Below the pieces are notes generated by a model. It was given only the letters and a program-made list of their open reading frames with translations, ran no database searches and was not told where the DNA came from. The position numbers and the translations under genes were made by a program. Shown one piece after another: positions 1-8,587 of a stretch of 32,421 nt of DNA (position 1 is its first letter; the number at the start of each line of letters is the position of its first letter). Source of the DNA: Planctomycetota bacterium (lineage in GTDB: Bacteria; Planctomycetota; J058); the NCBI GenBank assembly GCA_019636275.1, contig JAHBXY010000106.1:1-32421 (forward strand), written 5' to 3'.

Positions 1-2
1 TG

Positions 3-587
3 GCGCGCACGACCGTGCGCGCGCCGTTCGCGGGCCAGGTGGTCGCCGCGCCCGTGCAGGCGCAGGAGCACGTCGCCGCCGGGCAGGTGCTGTTCGAGCT
101 GCACGACCTGTCGCGCATCGAGGTCCCCGTGCCCCTGCCCCTCGACGAGGCCGCCCTCCTGGCCCCCGGCCTGGGCGCCGTGCCCGCGCGCGTGACCGTG
201 GGCCAGGACGCGTGGGACGGCGTCCTGGCCCGCCTCGAGCCGGTCGACGCGGCCACGCAGACCGTCCGGGCCGTGGTCGTCGTCGAGCGCGAGGGCGGCC
301 GCACGCCGCTACCGCCCGGCGCCTTCTGCCGCGTGGCCCTGCGCGCGCCCCCGCTCGAGGCCGGCGTGGTCATACCGCTCGAGGCCCTGCAGGAGCGCGA
401 CCGCGTCTACGTGGCGCGCGACGAGCGCCTCGAGGTCGTCGCGGTCCGCCCCGGCCGGCGGCTCGGCCGCTGGCGCGTGATCGAGGCCGGGCTGGCCCCC
501 GGCGCGCTCGTCGTGGTCAGCCCGCTCGAGCGCGCCGTGGCCGGCACGGCCCTGACCGTCGTCGTCGAGCCGGAGGGTGGCCCGTGA
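3..587 (+). CDS. RND efflux periplasmic adaptor (HlyD/AcrA family), 3' part
   Basis: This is the C-terminal part of a membrane-fusion protein that links an inner-membrane RND pump to an outer-membrane channel. The reading frame is open from the first bases of the window, so the start lies upstream. The visible protein opens with a lipoyl/barrel-sandwich return strand (TVRAPFAGQVV, compare the family motif 'I.APFDG.V') and 'AAGQVLFELHDLSRIEV'. A beta-barrel region follows ('VTVGQDAWDGVLARLEPVDAATQTV'-type pattern), and then a membrane-proximal domain ('VIPLEALQERDRVYV'). It ends with the usual 'GLAPGALVVVSPLERAVAGT' segment. The stop overlaps the GTG start of the RND pump by four bases (GTGA), which implies translational coupling. 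The substrate cannot be told from the sequence. Confidence 0.9.
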   Translation, partial: ARTTVRAPFAGQVVAAPVQAQEHVAAGQVLFELHDLSRIEVPVPLPLDEAALLAPGLGAVPARVTVGQDAWDGVLARLEPVDAATQTVRAVVVVEREGGRTPLPPGAFCRVALRAPPLEAGVVIPLEALQERDRVYVARDERLEVVAVRPGRRLGRWRVIEAGLAPGALVVVSPLERAVAGTALTVVVEPEGGP

Positions 588-3500
588 CCGGGCTCCTGCG
601 CTTCGCCGTCCAGAGCCGCGTGTTCGCCAACCTGCTCATGGTGGCCCTGATCGCCGCCGGGCTGGTCGGCCTGCGCCGCATGACGCGCGAGCTCTTCCCC
701 GAGTTCGCCCTCGACGAGGTCACCGTCTCGGTCGTCTACCCGGGCGCCGCGCCCGAGGAGGTCGAGGCCGGCGTCACGGTCAAGGTCGAGGAGGCCGCCC
801 GTGGCGTCGAGGGCGTGCGGCGCATCCGCAGCGAGTCGACCGAGGGGCGCGCGCTGGTCACGCTCGAGGTCGACCGCCGCGCCCGCACGCCGCAGGACGT
901 CATGATCGACGTCCAGAACGAGGTCGACCGCATCGACACGTTCCCCGACGACATCCAGCGCCCCGTGGTGCAGGTCGTCGTCAACCGCCGCGAGGTGCTC
1001 AGCTTCGTCCTCCACGGCGACGTCGACGAGGACTCGCTGGCCCGCCTCGGCCGCGAGCTCGAGGACGACCTCCTGCGCCTGAGCGAGGTGCGCGAGGTGC
1101 GCACGAGCGGCCTCAGGACGCGCCAGCTCGCCATCCTCCTGCGCGAGGCCGACCTGCTCCGCCACGGGCTGACCTTCGACCAGGTGGCCGCCGCCGTGCG
1201 CGGCGCGAGCATCGACCTGCCGCTCGGCCCGCTGCGCGGCGCGCGCGAGGAGCTCGTCCTGCGCGTCGAGCGCGAGCGGGGCACCGGCCGCGCCCTGGCG
1301 CAGGTGCCGCTCGTGACGCGCCCCGACGGCGCGCGCGTGCTCCTGGGCGACGTCGCGCGCGTCGAGGACGGCTTCGTCGAGGACCCGCTGGCCGTGCGCG
1401 TCGACGGCCGCCCGGCCGTGTTCCTGGCCGTCCAGCGCGTCGCCGACCAGGACACGATCCGCCTGGCCCGGCTCCTGCGCGAGTGGGCCGCCGCGCGCGC
1501 GCCGAGCCTCCCGCCCGGCGTGACGCTCGAGCCCTGGCAGGACGGCTCGGTCGCCGTGGCCGAGCGCCTCGACCTCATGGCCATGAACGGCCTCCAGGGC
1601 CTGTGCCTGGTGTTCGCCTTCCTGGTCCTGTTCCTCGGCGGCCGGCTCTCGCTGTGGGTGGCCGCGGGCCTGCCCGTGGCCTTCCTCGCCGGCCTGGCCC
1701 TGCTGGCCGCCTTCGGCGGCACGCTCAACATGATCTCCACCTTCGGGCTGATCATGGTCCTGGGGATCGTCGTCGACGACGCGATCGTCGTCGCCGAGAA
1801 CGTCGCCCGGCACCTGCGCGAGCGCGCGCCCGGCGCGTCGTCGCTCGAGGCGGCCGTGGCCGGCGTGAGCGAGGTGGCCTGGCCGGTCGTGACCTCGGTC
1901 ACGACGACGGCGATCGCCTTCCTGCCGCTGGCGCTCCTCGACGGCACGATCGGCAAGTTCACGCGGATCATGCCGGTGGCCGTGGTCGCCTGCCTGATCG
2001 CCTCGCTCGTCGAGTCGCTGCTGATCCTGCCGGCGCACCTGGCCCACGGGCGCGCGCCGGCGGCCGGCGGCCTGCGCGCGCGGCTCGACCGGGCGATCGC
2101 CCGGTTCGTCGAGCGCCGCTACGGCCCCACCGTCGACCTGGCCCTGCGCCACCGCTGGGTCACGCTCACCCTCTCGGTGGCCTTCGTGATCGTCGTCGGC
2201 GGCCTGGTCGCCGGCGGCCGGCCGCGCTTCGTCTTCTTCCCCGCCCTCGACGCCGAGGTCGTGCAGGCGACCGTGACGATGCCCCAGGGCACGCCCTTCC
2301 ACGAGACCGACGCCGTGGCCCGCCGGATCGAGGCCGCCGCGCGCGGGCTCGCCGCCGCCTTCCCGCCGGCGGACGACGGCGCGCCCGTCGCGCGCCGGGT
2401 GCTCTCGCGCGTGGGCGAGGGCGGCGCGCACCGCGCCGTCGTGAGCCTCGAGCTGGCGCGGAGCGGGCTCCGGCGCACGACGAGCGAGGAGGTGCTGCGC
2501 CGCTGGCGCGAGGCCACGGGCCCGGTGCCGCTGGCCCGGGCCGTCCTGTTCGAGGGCCAGCAGCACCGCCCGGGCGGGCGCGCCCTCGAGCTGCGCCTGG
2601 CGGCCGCCGACCCGGCCACGGCGGCGCTCGCGGCCGCGCGCGTGCGCGAGGCGCTGGGGGCGTTCCCGGGCGTGATCAACGTCGACGACAACCTCGAGCC
2701 GGGCAAGCGCGAGCTGCGCCTGGCGCCGGCGCCGGGCGGCGACGCCGCGGGGCTGCTCACGCGCGACCTCGCCCGGCAGCTCCAGGCCGGCTTCACCGGC
2801 GTCGAGGTGCAGACGCTCCAGCGCGGCCGCGAGGAGGTCGAGGTCCGCGTGCGCTACGCGCCCGAGGAGCGCGCCTCGCTCGACGGCCTGGCCGCGCTGT
2901 GGGTGCGCGCGGGCGACGCCGTCCTGCCGCTCGGCTGGGCGGCCGAGGTCGAGCCGGGGCGCGGCCTGGCGAAGGTCGAGCGGCGCGACGGGCGCCGCGT
3001 GGCGCAGGTCGTGGCCGAGGTCGACGAGGGCGCCACCAACGCCAACGAGGTGGTGCGCGCGCTCGAGGCCGGCGTGCTGCGCGAGCTGCGCGAGGCGCAT
3101 CCGGGGCTCTCGGCCACGTTCGGCGGCGCGCAGGAGGAGCAGCGCGACACGGTCGTCGGGATCGCCGTCGGCTTCCTCCTCGCGTGCCTGGGGATCTACG
3201 CCCTGCTGGGGCTGCTCTTCGAGAGCTACCTGCAGCCGCTGATCATCATGGCCGCGATCCCGGTCGGCTTCGCCGGCGCGATCCTCGGCCACGTCGTCGT
3301 CGGCTGGCCGCTGACGATCTTCAGCGTCTTCGGCATGGTCGGCCTCTCGGGGATCGTCGTCAACGACGGGCTCGTCCTCATCGACTTCGTCAACCGCCGC
3401 CGCCGCGCCGGCGCGGGCGCCCTCGAGGCCGCCCGCGCGGCCGGCCGCGTGCGCTTCCAGGCCGTGGCCCTGACGACGCTCACCACCGTCGCCGGCCTGG

Positions 3501-3694
3501 CCCCGCTCCTCCTCGAGCGCGCGATCAGCGCCCAGCTCCTCATCCCCATGGCGATCTCGATCGCCTCGGGCGTGGCCGCGGCCACGCTCGTGACGCTGTA
3601 CGCCGTGCCGGCGGCGTACGTGGCGCTCGACGACATCGTGGCCCTGGTCCGCGGCGGGGCCGCACCAAAGCGCTATGTAACGAACCTCGAGTAG
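584..3694 (+). CDS. RND (AcrB-type) efflux transporter, inner-membrane subunit
   Basis: This 1036-residue proton-driven RND pump has the usual family length. The start is GTG at 584, overlapping the adaptor's stop; 'VTGLLRFAVQSRVFANLLMV' is the normal N-terminal transmembrane start. Visible landmarks are TM1, the first periplasmic loop ('DVQNEVDRI', porter domain), and the TM2-TM6 bundle with the proton-relay Asp pair in 'LGIVVDDAIVVAENV'. A second half repeats the layout and has 'FGMVGLSGIVVNDGLVLIDF' in TM10. The hydrophobic-amphiphilic efflux subfamily (HAE) is the best fit; the substrate is unknown. The final residues (APKRYVTNLE) use codons such as aaa, tat and gta that are rare in the rest of the gene. 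The extreme 3' end therefore probably lies in the adjoining low-GC segment and may have replaced the original tail. Confidence 0.95.
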   Translation: MTGLLRFAVQSRVFANLLMVALIAAGLVGLRRMTRELFPEFALDEVTVSVVYPGAAPEEVEAGVTVKVEEAARGVEGVRRIRSESTEGRALVTLEVDRRARTPQDVMIDVQNEVDRIDTFPDDIQRPVVQVVVNRREVLSFVLHGDVDEDSLARLGRELEDDLLRLSEVREVRTSGLRTRQLAILLREADLLRHGLTFDQVAAAVRGASIDLPLGPLRGAREELVLRVERERGTGRALAQVPLVTRPDGARVLLGDVARVEDGFVEDPLAVRVDGRPAVFLAVQRVADQDTIRLARLLREWAAARAPSLPPGVTLEPWQDGSVAVAERLDLMAMNGLQGLCLVFAFLVLFLGGRLSLWVAAGLPVAFLAGLALLAAFGGTLNMISTFGLIMVLGIVVDDAIVVAENVARHLRERAPGASSLEAAVAGVSEVAWPVVTSVTTTAIAFLPLALLDGTIGKFTRIMPVAVVACLIASLVESLLILPAHLAHGRAPAAGGLRARLDRAIARFVERRYGPTVDLALRHRWVTLTLSVAFVIVVGGLVAGGRPRFVFFPALDAEVVQATVTMPQGTPFHETDAVARRIEAAARGLAAAFPPADDGAPVARRVLSRVGEGGAHRAVVSLELARSGLRRTTSEEVLRRWREATGPVPLARAVLFEGQQHRPGGRALELRLAAADPATAALAAARVREALGAFPGVINVDDNLEPGKRELRLAPAPGGDAAGLLTRDLARQLQAGFTGVEVQTLQRGREEVEVRVRYAPEERASLDGLAALWVRAGDAVLPLGWAAEVEPGRGLAKVERRDGRRVAQVVAEVDEGATNANEVVRALEAGVLRELREAHPGLSATFGGAQEEQRDTVVGIAVGFLLACLGIYALLGLLFESYLQPLIIMAAIPVGFAGAILGHVVVGWPLTIFSVFGMVGLSGIVVNDGLVLIDFVNRRRRAGAGALEAARAAGRVRFQAVALTTLTTVAGLAPLLLERAISAQLLIPMAISIASGVAAATLVTLYAVPAAYVALDDIVALVRGGAAPKRYVTNLE

Positions 3695-3718
3695 AGCCTC
3701 GCCACCTTCGCGGCACCA

Positions 3719-3737
3719 GCTCGCCCGCTTGGCGAGC
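3719..3737 (+). terminator. Possible terminator hairpin after the RND operon
   Basis: A perfect 7-bp stem, GCTCGCC / GGCGAGC, with loop CGCTT starts 25 bases after the RND stop. No T-run follows, so an intrinsic terminator is only possible. The surrounding 3695-3937 gap contains no other gene I can support. Confidence 0.35.
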
Positions 3738-3937
3738 GTGCTGCTACGTACGCTCGCATGCCCGTCCGGACCTCCAACAGCTCGACCCCGGACACCCGAT
3801 CGCTGGACGCCTGGCAGTACCCATGGTCGGTTGCCCCGCTCCGGCCACCGGCGGTGAGCCCTGGCTCCTCGGCCTCGCGGTTCCTCAGGGCGAGCGCGTC
3901 GTCCTCAGCGGTATCCTCAAGGGCTTGAGGAATGCCC

Positions 3938-5932
3938 ATGCAACTCCCGGAATCCCCGCGGCAGCACGATCTTGAGCGCGCGTCGGTTCGTGAGCTCGAC
4001 CGTCTCATCCCTCACGACCTGTTCTTGGTGCGAGAAACCAGCGAGTCGGACTACGGCTCTGACCAGCTGATCGAACTGCGAATCGATGGCCGCCGGATGT
4101 CGAACATGACGTTCCACGTGCAGCTCAAGGCTACGGAGCAAGCGGCGAAGGTTGACGGTAGCCACACGCTTGCGCTGAAAGTCAGCACCTACAACTACCT
4201 ACGAAATCAGCCCAACTCGATCGTCGTCGTCCACACCCCGAAGCTCGGAGCGGGGTCCTTCAAGTGGGCTTGGGTGGACGACGTGTGGAAGCAGGCACGC
4301 GAAAGCGGTGTCGACTTCGACACGACCGACCAGAAGACCTTCTCCTATGCCTTCCGCCGATGTCTCGACCACGACGCCTGGGTAGACATCCATCGGGCTG
4401 TTCATGATCGATCGGTAATGCACCGGCGAATCTCCGAGCTGCTCACGCTCGCCGCCGCCGAAGAGGTCCCAGAGCTGCTTGTCCGCGGTGCCGACGACGT
4501 TGTTGACCTTGGCAGCGTCGAGCGTGACGTTCTTCGCTACGGCTTCGCCCTGATCAACATGGGCCGCTTCGATGTGCTCGACAGGTTGATCGACCGCCTG
4601 CCCCACAAGACACTCAAGACCCCCCGGATTGGCGCAGTCGTCTCGTTCGCGCGGCTCGGCCAGGGGCGACATCAGGAGGCGCTTGCAGCCTTGCCGCGGC
4701 CCATTGAGCTCAGCAACTGCGACGCTCAGACTCGGCAGGTATGCGCGTTCGTGCGCCTGGGCGCGCAGCGAAGCCTCGGCCAACTGAGCGAGTCCGAGTG
4801 GGCGCTGCTCGTGGACGAGGTGCGGGAGCTTGGACCGCAGTCCATGCTTTCGATGAGCATCGAGCTACAAACCGCGCGAGACGCTTTCTTCCGTAGCCGA
4901 ACGTCGCGGGACCTCGGGCCAGCACAGGAGGCTCTTGCCGAAGCGTGCCGCAGGCTGAAAGCAGCCGCCTCCAACGACATCCACTTCCAGTTGCTGATCG
5001 AGATCACGGACTGGGAGTTCCGCGGGATTCAGCTCACAAGGGACGTGCTGGACCTGCAAGCGGACGACTTCATGCGGACGAATCTGGGTTTCCCGCCGCA
5101 GAACGGACCACGTGTTCTGGAACGCCTGGCCGAGTTGCGTGGCTGGTTCATGGAAGGCGAGTCCATCGAGGAGAGGCTGAAGGAGCACGGCTCCCTCTTC
5201 CTCGGCGCGGATTTCGTCCTCGCCTACGGGCGCGTGATGGCGTGCACTGCGATGAGCATGTGCGGGTTGAGGGCGATGGGGCTCCAACTACCCGAGTTGC
5301 CGGGGGACGTTTATCGGAGTTTGGCGGGACGAGTCTCGGCAGTGACCGGAGCCCTCGAGCACATGAACTGCCTCGAGTACGCTTGCCGGGGCAGGATCCT
5401 CGAAGCAGAGCTACTCGATCTCGCCGGGGAAAGTGCCCTCCGGAGTCTCGCGGCCGACAAGGCCCACCGTCTCGCTCTGCAGATCGACAACCCCACGCTG
5501 CTGAAGGTCTCTGAGGACGCGGTCGCGGGACGTTTCGCAGTGCATGAACTGGTGCAGGCCGTCAAGTGTTCAAAGGCGGATTTGGATCTCGATCTCTCGT
5601 CCGCCGAAGATCGAGACAGATTCACCAGAGACATGCTGAAGAATCTCGGCGTCCCGGCAGATCGCTTCACGGTCGCCCGGAAGTGCGTCGAAGACGACGC
5701 CTACGCAGCTCGGGAGCAGCGCCTCCACTGTCGGCACCTCGAGTTACGTGAGGAGTTGCAGCCGAAGGACCCGCTGGTTCTTTACCGACGGCCGCCGAAG
5801 CGTCGTGCACTCTGCGCACGGCTGAGGCTTTGGAGTGCAATCCCCCACGAAGACGGTGCTGTCGTCTTGGACTCCTTCAAGAACGCCCACTGCAAGGGCT
5901 GCGGGCTTCGTCTCCCCCGCGCAGCGAGCTGA
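3938..5932 (+). CDS. DUF4365 nuclease-like protein with helical-repeat middle and C-terminal Cys/His module
   Basis: A 664-residue protein. Residues ~10-150 match the DUF4365 pattern, a PD-(D/E)XK nuclease-like fold found in many defence and mobile contexts. 'DYGSDQLIEL' (about 38-47) and 'VQLKAT' (61-66) give a D...E...QxK set like the catalytic core, followed by 'NSIVVVHTPK' and 'FKWAWVDDVW'. Residues ~160-590 are alpha-helical with TPR-like hairpins. The last ~70 residues hold Cys598, His600, Cys626, His637, His651, Cys652 and Cys655 in a CRHL...C...PHxD...FK..HCxGC pattern, probably zinc-binding. ATG 3938 is chosen over ATG 3932 because GAGG at 3927-3930 is seven bases upstream of it. Codon use has many A/T third positions, unlike the flanks. 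Nuclease activity is inferred. No partner methylase, helicase or ATPase is adjacent. Confidence 0.8.
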   Translation: MQLPESPRQHDLERASVRELDRLIPHDLFLVRETSESDYGSDQLIELRIDGRRMSNMTFHVQLKATEQAAKVDGSHTLALKVSTYNYLRNQPNSIVVVHTPKLGAGSFKWAWVDDVWKQARESGVDFDTTDQKTFSYAFRRCLDHDAWVDIHRAVHDRSVMHRRISELLTLAAAEEVPELLVRGADDVVDLGSVERDVLRYGFALINMGRFDVLDRLIDRLPHKTLKTPRIGAVVSFARLGQGRHQEALAALPRPIELSNCDAQTRQVCAFVRLGAQRSLGQLSESEWALLVDEVRELGPQSMLSMSIELQTARDAFFRSRTSRDLGPAQEALAEACRRLKAAASNDIHFQLLIEITDWEFRGIQLTRDVLDLQADDFMRTNLGFPPQNGPRVLERLAELRGWFMEGESIEERLKEHGSLFLGADFVLAYGRVMACTAMSMCGLRAMGLQLPELPGDVYRSLAGRVSAVTGALEHMNCLEYACRGRILEAELLDLAGESALRSLAADKAHRLALQIDNPTLLKVSEDAVAGRFAVHELVQAVKCSKADLDLDLSSAEDRDRFTRDMLKNLGVPADRFTVARKCVEDDAYAAREQRLHCRHLELREELQPKDPLVLYRRPPKRRALCARLRLWSAIPHEDGAVVLDSFKNAHCKGCGLRLPRAAS

Positions 5933-6176
5933 CTGGTTCGGGTCCAGTGGTCTGATCTGACGGCGCACGCGACGGGCAGCCCTGGCAGTAAGACCTCTTG
6001 AAGGCGGTGAGAAGCACCTCGATGTCCGGGTGAGGGACCTGGCTCTCGTAGTGATGCAAGGTGCAGACGCACCACCGATCAGGATCGCATGAAGATGTCG
6101 TAGCCCGACTGGCGCGATGGTCCATGCCCTCGAGATAGCGGAGGTGCCGGCACCACGTGCGGGCTTCCCTGGCCAT
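5877..6176 (-). CDS. Small Cys/His-rich putative zinc protein, homologous to the DUF4365 protein's C-terminus
   Basis: A 99-residue protein read from ATG 6176; an in-frame ATG at 6224 would add 16 low-complexity residues. It carries REARTWCRHL, then CVCTLHHYESQVPHPDIEVL, then AFKRSYCQGC. The convergent DUF4365 protein ends with REQRLHCRHL, then CARLRLWSAIPHEDGAVVL, then SFKNAHCKGC. The order, the spacing of the last block and the identical Cys/His positions indicate true homology, which supports this as a real coding frame rather than a shadow. Its 3' end overlaps the 3' end of the DUF4365 gene by 56 bases, tail to tail. The tail after CQGC looks like read-through sequence. Function is unknown; zinc binding is inferred. 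It could also be the surviving C-terminal end of a lost larger paralog. No Shine-Dalgarno sequence is visible. Confidence 0.6.
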   Translation of the reverse strand: MAREARTWCRHLRYLEGMDHRASRATTSSCDPDRWCVCTLHHYESQVPHPDIEVLLTAFKRSYCQGCPSRAPSDQTTGPEPVSSLRGGDEARSPCSGRS

Positions 6177-6181
6177 CACGT

Positions 6182-6312
6182 GTTCAGCAGCAGCAGCAGC
6201 AGGCCCGACCCAGGGTAGTGCCAAGGCCGGAACCTGACTCGCCGCAGCAGCAGTTCAGCAGGCAGCAGGCCCGACGCAGGTAGTGCCGCAAGGCCGGAAC
6301 CTGACTCGCCGC
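6182..6312. repeat. Imperfect tandem repeat, two ~62-bp units
   Basis: Unit 1 (6182-6245) and unit 2 (6253-6312) both run from GTTCAGCAG through 'CAGGCCCGAC' and 'AAGGCCGGAACCTGACTCGC' to CCGC. They differ by small indels, including a CAG microsatellite stretch in unit 1. They fill most of the gap between the divergent small zinc protein and the kinase (6177-6518). The remaining bases there hold no feature I can support except an in-frame TTG (6372) that could extend the kinase N-terminus. Confidence 0.85.
6204..6223 (+). repeat. 20-bp direct repeat, left copy (flanks kinase gene)
   Basis: CCCGACCCAGGGTAGTGCCA occurs here and identically at 8588-8607, just beyond the kinase stop. A shortened form (CCCGACGCAGGTAGTGCC) is in the second tandem unit at 6270-6287. 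Confidence 0.85.
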
Positions 6313-6518
6313 GCTTCTCACGACGAAAGTCGTGGGCAGAACCTGCACGGGGCCGCGCTGATCCGCCCACCTTGACCGAGACTAAGTCGCACAACTGCCC
6401 TATCGAGCGTGGTCGCTTCGGCGCGCCCGCGCAGACGTTCGAAGAACGCCTGCTCGGAGACATCAGCCGGTTGGCAGCGCGGTGGTCACAATCCCCGGCT
6501 CACGATACCGTGACTGCC

Positions 6519-8561
6519 ATGGAACTGGCGTCAGGCCGGAAGGTCGCTGACCGATACGTGATCGAGACCCCGCTAGCCAAGGGCGGCATGGGCGCCGTGT
6601 ACGTCGCACGCGACACGCGCATGAACGCACGCGTCGCATTGAAGGTCACTGCGGCAGCGGGCGCGATAGCTGATGGGATCGAACAGCGATTCGCTCGAGA
6701 GGCGCGGATAGGACACCGCCTCGGGACCGGTCGAGTGGGCTTCGTGCGGGCATCCGATTGGGGGCGGATCGATGCCGTTCAGCTCTTCTTGGTGATGGAC
6801 CTCGTCGAGGGAGCCAAGCCCCTCGACCTCCGAACGGGACAAGTCGCAGAACGGCTTGAGAGATGGCGCAGAGCTGCTGACCTGGTGCGGATTGCCCACG
6901 GTCTGGGCGTCGTTCATCGCGACTTGAAGCCGGCCAACTTCCTTCAGGCGCCAGACGGTGGAATCTATCTCACCGACTTCGGCCTGGCGAAGGCGATCGG
7001 CGACGAGGACGACGGCGCTGAAGACTCCAACCTAACGATGACCGGCATCGGTTTCGGAACTCCTTGTTACATGCCGCCCGAGCAATTCGACGATGCAAAA
7101 CGAGCAGACGAGCGCGCCGACATCTACGCTCTCGGCTGCATGCTCTTTGAGGCAGCGACTGGCCGGCTGCCGTATCCGGGACCAAGTCCTGCCGCGGTCA
7201 TGAGTGCTCACTTGCGAGTTCGAATGGGCGCACGGCCGCCCTGCCCAAGGGATGTCGACCCGGCGGGCGATTACTCCGTAGATCGCGCGTGTGTCTCGGC
7301 GATCGAACTCGACCCAGAACGCCGCACCGCATCCGTGGAAGCTCTGATCAACACTGTGTTCACGGGCGAGCCGCCATCACTCGGTGCGCTGGCGACCGGC
7401 CTCGCGATGGGACCCGGATTCATCGGGGGCGCGCTGACCGGCGCGAGCGAACGCGACGGATGGCGTCCGCCGGACCCGGCGCGTCGTTCGATTCCAGCCA
7501 CGCCTCGGGACGCGCCTAGCTGCGCCAGTTGCCGCCTGGAAGTCGACATCCGTGACCTGGCGACAGGGCGCGCTGAGCCGCTTGAGGACGGGCGAGTTCA
7601 CTGTCCGACGTGCTACATGCGCCTCATGGCTGGTCTCGCGTGCGCCGGTTGCTACGGCAACGTCGACTCAAGCGAGGTCAGGTCCGGCGAACTCGAGGTC
7701 GAGGAATCCAGGATCTATCACAAGGCATGTGTAAGAACACGATCTGCGCCAGCGCGGCCCACGTCGATTACAGCCGCCGCCAAGCCGCATGCAGCACCTC
7801 AGGAGCGGGTGTTGGAGCGCTTGCGCGACAAGGTGTACGTGGCACTTGATCGCGACGCGAATGGCGATTGGCTGTGGGTTCTCTGGGAGGGCCTCGTCGA
7901 TCCGTTGGTGGCGAAGAAGCTCGCCTTCCATCCTCTTCAGGCAGTGAAGCTCGTTCCCAAGCCGTGGGTTCACGACGAGGATGTCGCGAAGGTCGCTCGG
8001 ATTGCGACTGTCGAGACGTTGATTCTCTCGGGAGCGGACATCACGGACCGGGGGCTCGGCTTCGCCGCACAGCTGGAGTTCCTGCGGGAACTCTCGGCCG
8101 AGAACCTGAGCGTGAAAAGCCTTGCGGTGCTGAACCGCCTCGCCGACCTGAGACGGCTCGTCCTGTCCCGCTGCACGGAACTGACGGACGACGCAATCTC
8201 GGGGCTGTCGTGTGCCCGGCTTGAAGCACTTGTGCTTACGGGCTGCAAGGGCATCACGGACAAGTCTGTGCGAGCTCTCTCCGCATTCCCCAGACTCAAG
8301 GAGGTTGAACTGACCGGGACGTCCGTCAGCCCCTCAGGGGTCGCCCTGATGCGGCACCGGAAGCCTGAGTTGAAGGTCGCGTGCTCGTGGCCGAACGCCG
8401 GGAAGAAGGTGATCTTGACCGACGAATTCAAGCGGACGGTTATCGCTGCGCTGCGCGCCGGCGACTCAGCGAGCGCACAGCGCCTCTGTGCGGACGTAGC
8501 TCAAGGACACGCAGGTCACGCCAAACAGGTACTTGACCACCTCAAGCGAGCCATAGGGTGA
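6519..8561 (+). CDS. Soluble Hanks-type Ser/Thr kinase with LIM-like zinc module and leucine-rich repeats
   Basis: A 680-residue protein from ATG 6519; the frame is open upstream to TTG 6372, but the kinase domain starts directly after this ATG. Kinase residues ~12-280: glycine loop LAKGGMGAVY, Lys42 in ALKV, HRDLKPAN (133-140), DFG (153-155) and 'GTPCYMPPEQF', so it looks active. Residues 335-404 hold C-x2-C-x22-HC-x2-C-x9-C-x2-C-x22-H-x2-C, a double zinc module resembling LIM or tandem zinc ribbons. Residues ~498-610 are Cys-type leucine-rich repeats ('LRRLVLSRCTELTDDAI', 'LEALVLTGCKGITDKSV', 'LKEVELTGTSVSPSG'). There is no transmembrane segment, unlike the TPR kinase downstream, so it is predicted cytoplasmic. 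Codon use is island-like. Zinc fingers plus LRR suggest sensing or binding a partner, but the ligand is unknown. Confidence 0.88.
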   Translation: MELASGRKVADRYVIETPLAKGGMGAVYVARDTRMNARVALKVTAAAGAIADGIEQRFAREARIGHRLGTGRVGFVRASDWGRIDAVQLFLVMDLVEGAKPLDLRTGQVAERLERWRRAADLVRIAHGLGVVHRDLKPANFLQAPDGGIYLTDFGLAKAIGDEDDGAEDSNLTMTGIGFGTPCYMPPEQFDDAKRADERADIYALGCMLFEAATGRLPYPGPSPAAVMSAHLRVRMGARPPCPRDVDPAGDYSVDRACVSAIELDPERRTASVEALINTVFTGEPPSLGALATGLAMGPGFIGGALTGASERDGWRPPDPARRSIPATPRDAPSCASCRLEVDIRDLATGRAEPLEDGRVHCPTCYMRLMAGLACAGCYGNVDSSEVRSGELEVEESRIYHKACVRTRSAPARPTSITAAAKPHAAPQERVLERLRDKVYVALDRDANGDWLWVLWEGLVDPLVAKKLAFHPLQAVKLVPKPWVHDEDVAKVARIATVETLILSGADITDRGLGFAAQLEFLRELSAENLSVKSLAVLNRLADLRRLVLSRCTELTDDAISGLSCARLEALVLTGCKGITDKSVRALSAFPRLKEVELTGTSVSPSGVALMRHRKPELKVACSWPNAGKKVILTDEFKRTVIAALRAGDSASAQRLCADVAQGHAGHAKQVLDHLKRAIG

Positions 8562-8587
8562 CGGCGCGGGGGTACTTCGTCGCTGGT

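Noticed and set aside
3673..4008. Minus-strand gene across the left island junction
   Set aside because: The protein has no motif, overlaps the ends of two supported genes and mixes two composition regimes.
6372..6518. Kinase start at TTG 6372
   Set aside because: The extra 49 residues have no recognisable pattern, and the kinase domain begins right after ATG 6519. Kept as a possibility only.
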